Assembly (NCBI GenBank): GCA_029243925.1
Contig: JAQWRC010000393.1
Span: forward strand, 1-9,528
Direction of reading: 5' to 3'
Length of the DNA stretch: 9,528 nt
Source: Phycisphaerales bacterium
Lineage (GTDB): Bacteria > Planctomycetota > Phycisphaerae > Phycisphaerales > SM1A02
A program made the position numbers and the translations under genes. The notes under the pieces are model-generated. The model saw only the letters and a list, made by a program, of their open reading frames with translations, did no database searches and was not told where the DNA came from. Below, piece after piece: positions 6,065 through 9,528 of this stretch (positions are counted from its first letter, which is position 1; every line of letters begins with the position of its first letter).

Positions 6065-7225
6065 ATGAAGACGTGTCTGTGTATTGTCCTTTCCCTTCTT
6101 TTCGCCTGCACTCTTCCTGCATTTGTGCAGGATTCGTCTGCGAGCGACAGTGACTCAAAGATCAAGGCGCTGGAGGCGGAACTTGCCGCCTTGCGTGCTC
6201 AACTCCAGGCGCAGCAGGAGATTCGTGGCGGCGATCGCCGTCGTGCGCCTGATGGCCGCAACAACATGCAAGAGGACCGTAGGCGACCCCACAATGGCAT
6301 GGACCGCGGCATGGATCGTGAAATTCAGATCGACTTCACCGTCGACAGCGAAGGTGATCTGGAGAACATGCCGGAGTTCATCCGTGACATGGTCATGGAT
6401 CGGATGGGCGGCGGCGGCGAGAACATGTCCGTCATGGTCAACGGTCGCGAGATGATGATCGGTGACATGCACGATGGTCGAGACCGGGGTGAACATCATC
6501 AGGTGATGCAGTTCGACCTGGGCGATATGACTGATGGCGACATGGACGGCGAGATTCATATCGAAATCATGGGCAGCCGTGACATGGGCCATCTGGCTGA
6601 ATCCATTCCGCACATGGTCATGGCCGGCATGATGGGGGACGATCGGTGGGAAGACGGTCGCCACATGGATCGGAATGATGACATCAGCGAGGAGCTCATG
6701 CGTCGCATGAATCATCATGACCTCCCCATGGAACTGCTCGAGGAGTTGATGGAGCAGCACGAAATCCACAACGAGCACGACGTCGTCATCGGCATGGATA
6801 TGCTCATCGACAGACTTGAGAGTGAAGGGCATGACCCCGGACCGATCATGGAACTCCGGCACGGATTCATCGAGCGACTGGAAGGCCGTGGAGAAGGCCA
6901 CCACGATGTTCACCATGAAGATCCCTACATGCAGCAGGGCGGCGAATTCGTCGCGAAGATGTTCCTGTCCGAGGAGATCGCTAACGTGTTGTCGGATCAG
7001 CGGGCAGTTTCAATCTTCTGCATCTGGGAAGCGCGGCAGCATCTGGAACCACAGGAACGGCTGGACGCGCTCTTACCCATCATGATCAATGATCAGGTTG
7101 ACATGGCGGTTCGCAATGCTGCGGCCATGGTCGTGCGTCAATCGTTCTATGAACTGGGTGATCGCGCCAGGGCGATCGAGACGTTGCGGAATCAGATTCT
7201 CTCCAACGAAGGCCTGCTGAACTGA
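6065..7225 (+). CDS. Exported Met/Asp/His-rich protein of unknown function
   Basis: I do not recognise this family. ATG 6065 is preferred over the in-frame TTG at 6053 because GGAG (6055-6058) sits 6 bases before it and it gives a clean signal peptide: MKTCLCIVLSLLFACTLPA, cleaved near residue 19. LFAC at 12-15 is a poor lipobox, so a lipoprotein is possible but less likely. Of 386 residues, about 31-55 look like a short coiled coil (KIKALEAELAALRAQLQAQ), and 56-85 are Arg/Asp-rich. Residues 68-290 are strikingly rich in Met (30) and His (19), with much Asp, Glu and Gly, and contain a degenerate duplication (86-115 and 163-191). Residues 291-386 look like an all-helical, HEAT/TPR-like end (VDMAVRNAAAMVVRQSFYELGDRARAIETL). 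Met and His clusters in an exported protein suggest soft-metal binding (copper or similar), but that is inference. The gene appears to have its own promoter and ends 2 bases before the convergent ribBA stop. Confidence 0.8.
   Translation: MKTCLCIVLSLLFACTLPAFVQDSSASDSDSKIKALEAELAALRAQLQAQQEIRGGDRRRAPDGRNNMQEDRRRPHNGMDRGMDREIQIDFTVDSEGDLENMPEFIRDMVMDRMGGGGENMSVMVNGREMMIGDMHDGRDRGEHHQVMQFDLGDMTDGDMDGEIHIEIMGSRDMGHLAESIPHMVMAGMMGDDRWEDGRHMDRNDDISEELMRRMNHHDLPMELLEELMEQHEIHNEHDVVIGMDMLIDRLESEGHDPGPIMELRHGFIERLEGRGEGHHDVHHEDPYMQQGGEFVAKMFLSEEIANVLSDQRAVSIFCIWEARQHLEPQERLDALLPIMINDQVDMAVRNAAAMVVRQSFYELGDRARAIETLRNQILSNEGLLN
6320..6409 (+). repeat. Internal protein repeat, copy 1, in the Met/His-rich protein
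   Basis: Residues 86-115 run EIQIDF...IRDMVMDRMG. The copy at residues 163-191 (EIHIEI...IPHMVMAGMMG) shares the EIxI(D/E) opening and the IxxMVMxxMG close with nearly the same length, suggesting an old duplication of a strand-helix unit. Confidence 0.5.
6551..6637 (+). repeat. Internal protein repeat, copy 2, in the Met/His-rich protein
   Basis: This is the second unit (residues 163-191) of the pair described for the first copy. It is one residue shorter, and identity is concentrated at the two ends, with the middle diverged. Confidence 0.5.
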
Positions 7226-7227
7226 GT

Positions 7228-8406
7228 TCAGTCACGGTGTCCGTCGTTGCTGATGGGTACGTTCTCGACGATCTCGAGTCCGTAACCGTGCAGTCCCGGG
7301 TAGGGCTTGGGACTGTTGGTGAGCAGACGAAGTTTTCGAACTCCCAGATCCCGCAGGATCTGGCTGCCGGTGCCGAGTTCCCGTTCCTCGATCGGACGAG
7401 ATGAACCAATGCCGTCGGCCCGCGTGAGATCAGGCCGATCCGGGTCGTCCCGATCGGGCCGCTGGATGCTCTGGAGTTGGTCCAGCAGTCCATCGCCCAT
7501 GTGTTCCGGTCGCAGGTAGACCAACACGCCACGACCAGCATCCTGCAGTTGTCGCAGGCAGGCCCGCAGCTGCGTTCCGGTTGGTCGATCGGTGGCGTCG
7601 AAGATGTCACCGAGCAGATCACGACGTTGCACACGAACGAGGGTTGGTTCATCGCCATCCCCAAGTTCTCCCACAACCAGAGCGATGTGGGGCATGGGAT
7701 CGATTGCGCTGCGGTAGGAGTACAGCGTGAATGTTCCATACGGGGTGTCGATGGGTGTTCCGTGATGTGGTTCAACGCGTTGGACCAGTGACTCACGTTC
7801 GAGTCGGTGTTCGATGACTTGCTCGACGCTGCACATCTTGAGGCCGTGTTCTTCGCAGAGTTTTTCCAGATCTGGCATTCGGGCCATCTCGCCGTCGGGG
7901 CGGACAACTTCGATGATCACGGCGGCGGGCTTGAGGCCGGCCAGCCGCATCAGATCGACGCTGCCTTCGGTTTGGCCCGTGCGAACAAGTGTTCCGCCCT
8001 TTCGTGCCCGCAATGGATTGATGTGTCCGGGCCGCACGAAGTCGTCGGGTCGTGAGTCGGGATCGGCGAGCATCTGGATCGTTTTCACCCGGTCGGTGGC
8101 GGAGATGCCGGTGCCGACACCGTGTCGTGGATGTCCATCGACGCTGACGGTGAACGGCGTGGTGCGCAGCGACGTGTTGACCGCGGACTGCGGAGCGAGA
8201 TCGAGTCGATCACAGTCATCACCGGTCAGGGAGACGCAGAGGTAGCCACCCCCGATGCGGGTCATGAAGTTGATCATCTCCACGTCCACATGTTCGGCCG
8301 CGCAGACGAAATCGCCTTCGTTCTCCCGGTCCTCGTCATCGACGAGCACGATCATGCGCCCGGCCTTGAGGTCTTCGAGAATGTCCTCGATCGGAGAGAG
8401 GGTCAT
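7228..8406 (-). CDS. ribB: RibBA-like protein: active-looking DHBP synthase fused to a degenerate GTP cyclohydrolase II domain
   Basis: The N-terminal half is 3,4-dihydroxy-2-butanone 4-phosphate synthase, which converts ribulose 5-phosphate to the four-carbon unit of riboflavin. From ATG 8406 (392 residues), it shows the metal/substrate loop DDEDRENEGD (23-32), GTGISATDR (98-106), RPGHINPLRA (125-134) and TGQTEGSVDL (143-152; E. coli RibB has His at the Gln position). The C-terminal half (about 205-392) aligns with GTP cyclohydrolase II through PYGTF, HIALVVGE, LGDIF, GTQL, GRGVLVYLR and LGTGSQILRDLGVRKLRLLTNSP. The three zinc cysteines are replaced by Asp263, Arg274 and Thr276, and the RQEGRGIGL loop reads RPEHMGDGL. 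GTP ring-opening by this domain is therefore unlikely, resembling the ribBX variants known in Proteobacteria. An in-frame GTG at 8439 would add 11 residues but lacks a Shine-Dalgarno sequence; ATG 8406 matches the family start (ISPIEEI-like). Confidence 0.9.
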   Translation of the reverse strand: MTLSPIEDILEDLKAGRMIVLVDDEDRENEGDFVCAAEHVDVEMINFMTRIGGGYLCVSLTGDDCDRLDLAPQSAVNTSLRTTPFTVSVDGHPRHGVGTGISATDRVKTIQMLADPDSRPDDFVRPGHINPLRARKGGTLVRTGQTEGSVDLMRLAGLKPAAVIIEVVRPDGEMARMPDLEKLCEEHGLKMCSVEQVIEHRLERESLVQRVEPHHGTPIDTPYGTFTLYSYRSAIDPMPHIALVVGELGDGDEPTLVRVQRRDLLGDIFDATDRPTGTQLRACLRQLQDAGRGVLVYLRPEHMGDGLLDQLQSIQRPDRDDPDRPDLTRADGIGSSRPIEERELGTGSQILRDLGVRKLRLLTNSPKPYPGLHGYGLEIVENVPISNDGHRD

Positions 8407-8519
8407 GGTGTGCTCATGTGTTGTGGACAGAGTAGTCACGGTTCAGTCACGATTGGCGGTGGCGATTCAGTGAGGCTGAACTTTTGCATGTGTGAGTTCC
8501 CGTTCTTTGAAGAGTGGTG

Positions 8520-8525
8520 ATTATA
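8520..8525 (-). promoter_or_regulatory. -10 box for the ribBA-like gene
   Basis: Read on the minus strand, this is a perfect TATAAT. It would start transcription near 8513 and give a leader of about 105 bases to ATG 8406. There is no convincing -35: AAGACA on the minus strand (8551-8546) is 20 bases away. I could not find the conserved stems of an FMN riboswitch in the leader. Confidence 0.4.
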
Positions 8526-8556
8526 GCCGCCTCACCGCGCCACCCCTGTCTTGTGG

Positions 8557-8562
8557 TACAAC
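8557..8562 (+). promoter_or_regulatory. Possible extended -10 box for the nif3 gene
   Basis: TGGTACAAC (8554-8562) resembles an extended -10 (TGnTATAAT) with 4 of 6 core matches. It would place the transcript start near 8569, just before the GGAGG at 8571-8575, giving a very short leader. It is a weak match, supported mainly by position. Confidence 0.25.
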
Positions 8563-8570
8563 CCCCCCAT

Positions 8571-8575
8571 GGAGG
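8571..8575 (+). promoter_or_regulatory. Ribosome binding site that decides the nif3 GTG start
   Basis: GGAGG is followed by 6 bases and then GTG 8582, the first codon of the frame that encodes the Nif3 protein. The ATG at 8569 overlaps this site but is in another frame and gives no Nif3 sequence. There is no other start in the correct frame just upstream. Confidence 0.7.
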
Positions 8576-8581
8576 TGCCGT

Positions 8582-9528
8582 GTGCCGCATACTGTGCAGG
8601 ATCTTGTTGATACATGTGAGACAATCGCCCCTATCGGCCATGCTGCCGAGTGGGACAATGTGGGCCTGTTGGTTGGCTCGGCCAACTGGATATTCCATGG
8701 CGCGTTGTTGACCATCGACCTGACGATGGAGGTTCTGCTCGAGGCCGAGCAGCTCGGAGCGGGGGCGATCATCGCCTATCACCCGCCGATCTTCTCGGGT
8801 CTCAAGCGGTTCACGGCGGACGATCCATCTTCGGCCGTGGTGTTGCAGGCTGCGGCATCGCGGATCGCGGTGTTCAGTCCACACACGGCGCTTGACGCCG
8901 CACCGGGCGGCATGACCGACTGGTTGGCTGATGGGATCGGCGTGGGCGAGACCTGTCCACTGCAGTCAGCGACTGAGCTGGGTTCACATGAACAGTGCAA
9001 GGTGGTGACGTACGTTCCCCATGAAGCGGTGGATGCGGTGCGCACCGCGATGGGCAATGCCGGCGCGGGCACGATCGGCGACTACACGCACTGCTCGACC
9101 AGCATCGAGAACGAAGGCACGTTCATCGGTGGAGCCGGCAGTGACCCGGCGGTCGGTTCAGCCGGGCAATTGGAGCGGGTCACTGAGCGTCGTCTGATGA
9201 TGGTCAGTTCGATTCGAGGGTTGGCCGGTGTGCTGGCCGCATTGCGAACAGCGCATCCCTACGAGGAACCGCCGGTGCACGTGGTTCCATTGGCGGACCG
9301 CCCGATGCACGACACGGGCATCGGTCGATGCCTGGCACTTGCCGAGCCGAAATCAACGGCTGACATCGTTGCATCGTTGAAGGCACACCTTGGCGTATCG
9401 ACATTACGTGTTGCCGAGGGCTCCGGTGGGCCGGCATCCCATGACCATGTCGGTCTTTGTCCGGGTGCGGGTGGCTCACTGCTGGATGAGGCGGCGGCAA
9501 GTGGATGCACGCTGTTCGTCACGGGCGA
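8582..9528 (+). CDS. Nif3-like dinuclear metal center protein (DUF34/NIF3), 3' truncated by the window
   Basis: The Nif3/DUF34 family is widely conserved, binds two metal ions and has no settled function; proposed roles include metal handling and cyclohydrolase-like chemistry. The frame from GTG 8582 is open to the window end (315 residues visible) and begins PHTVQDLVDTCETIAP. It has the family opening AEWDNVGLLVGS (22-33), a metal-site strand IIAYHPPIFSG (63-73) with His67, and FSPHTALDAAPGG (98-110) with His101 and Asp105. The stretch of about 140-245, with TYVPHEAVDAVRTAM and AHPYEEPPVHVV, is the PII/CutA-like insert found in long members. Near the end is VGLCPGAGGSLLDEA. The last part, which should carry the remaining His and Glu ligands, is outside the window. 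The YHPPIF form, rather than HHPxxF, resembles eukaryotic NIF3L1. The gene diverges from the ribBA-like gene across a 175-base gap. Confidence 0.92.
   Translation, partial: MPHTVQDLVDTCETIAPIGHAAEWDNVGLLVGSANWIFHGALLTIDLTMEVLLEAEQLGAGAIIAYHPPIFSGLKRFTADDPSSAVVLQAAASRIAVFSPHTALDAAPGGMTDWLADGIGVGETCPLQSATELGSHEQCKVVTYVPHEAVDAVRTAMGNAGAGTIGDYTHCSTSIENEGTFIGGAGSDPAVGSAGQLERVTERRLMMVSSIRGLAGVLAALRTAHPYEEPPVHVVPLADRPMHDTGIGRCLALAEPKSTADIVASLKAHLGVSTLRVAEGSGGPASHDHVGLCPGAGGSLLDEAAASGCTLFVTG

Noticed and set aside
6155..6916. 253-codon His/Val-rich minus-strand ORF opposite the Met-rich gene
   Set aside because: Its His richness is simply the complement of the ATG (Met) codons in the sense gene (CAT opposite ATG). 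It has no plausible ribosome site or domain.
7086..7907. 273-codon minus-strand ORF overlapping ribBA in another frame
   Set aside because: ribBA has clear domain motifs through this whole stretch; the alternative frame shows no family features and runs antisense into the end of the Met-rich gene.
7226..8451. GTTCAGTCACG found at both ends of the ribBA gene (7226-7236 and 8441-8451)
   Set aside because: The spacing is neat, but by simple probability several 11-base repeats are expected by chance in a window this size. One copy is fixed by the C-terminal codons, and there is no sign of a mobile unit such as a transposase or target duplication.
8407..8513. Possible FMN riboswitch in the ribBA leader
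   Set aside because: I looked for the conserved stems and loops of the RFN element on the minus strand and found none; at about 105 bases the leader is also shorter than a typical RFN element.

Overview
The window is a high-GC (roughly high-50s percent by eye) bacterial chromosome fragment with tightly packed housekeeping genes and no mobile elements, tRNA, rRNA or CRISPR. The gene content and protein styles (NuoD-NuoE-small protein-NuoF, a large iron-type ABC permease, a RibBA with a degenerate second half, a NIF3L1-like Nif3 protein, a Met/Asp/His-rich exported protein) suggest a planctomycete, most likely of the Phycisphaerae. This placement is inference from protein style, not from a marker gene.

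Layout. At the left edge (1-602) is the C-terminal end of a binding-protein-dependent ABC permease. Its upstream part is cut by the window edge and probably also broken by a frameshift near a small hairpin. A short spacer with a possible -10 box leads into a plus-strand respiratory operon: nuoD (687-1976), nuoE (1976-2509), an unrecognised 67-residue ORF (2506-2709) and nuoF (2696-4039). Every junction overlaps, so the four are very likely cotranscribed and translationally coupled. NuoE and NuoF form part of the NADH-oxidising arm of complex I, and NuoD is the quinone-site subunit. The other complex I genes, including nuoG, are not here.

A 147-base spacer containing a perfect 8+8 bp dyad precedes a second plus-strand pair: ybeY (4187-4705, rRNA-processing endoribonuclease) overlapping a CNNM/CorC-type membrane protein with CBS domains (4702-5985). 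Next is a separately promoted gene (6065-7225) for an exported protein, very rich in Met, Asp, Glu and His, with an internal duplication. It ends 2 bases from the convergent stop of a minus-strand ribBA-like gene (8406-7228). The RibB half of that protein looks intact, but its GTP cyclohydrolase II half has lost all three zinc-binding cysteines. A 175-base intergenic region (8407-8581) with overlapping divergent promoter-like elements separates it from a plus-strand Nif3/DUF34 gene (GTG start at 8582) that runs off the right edge.

No stretch of more than 300 bases lacks a gene. The best candidates for something new are the 67-residue ORF embedded in the nuo operon and the Met/His-rich exported protein. 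I see no defence island or other dedicated novel system in this window.
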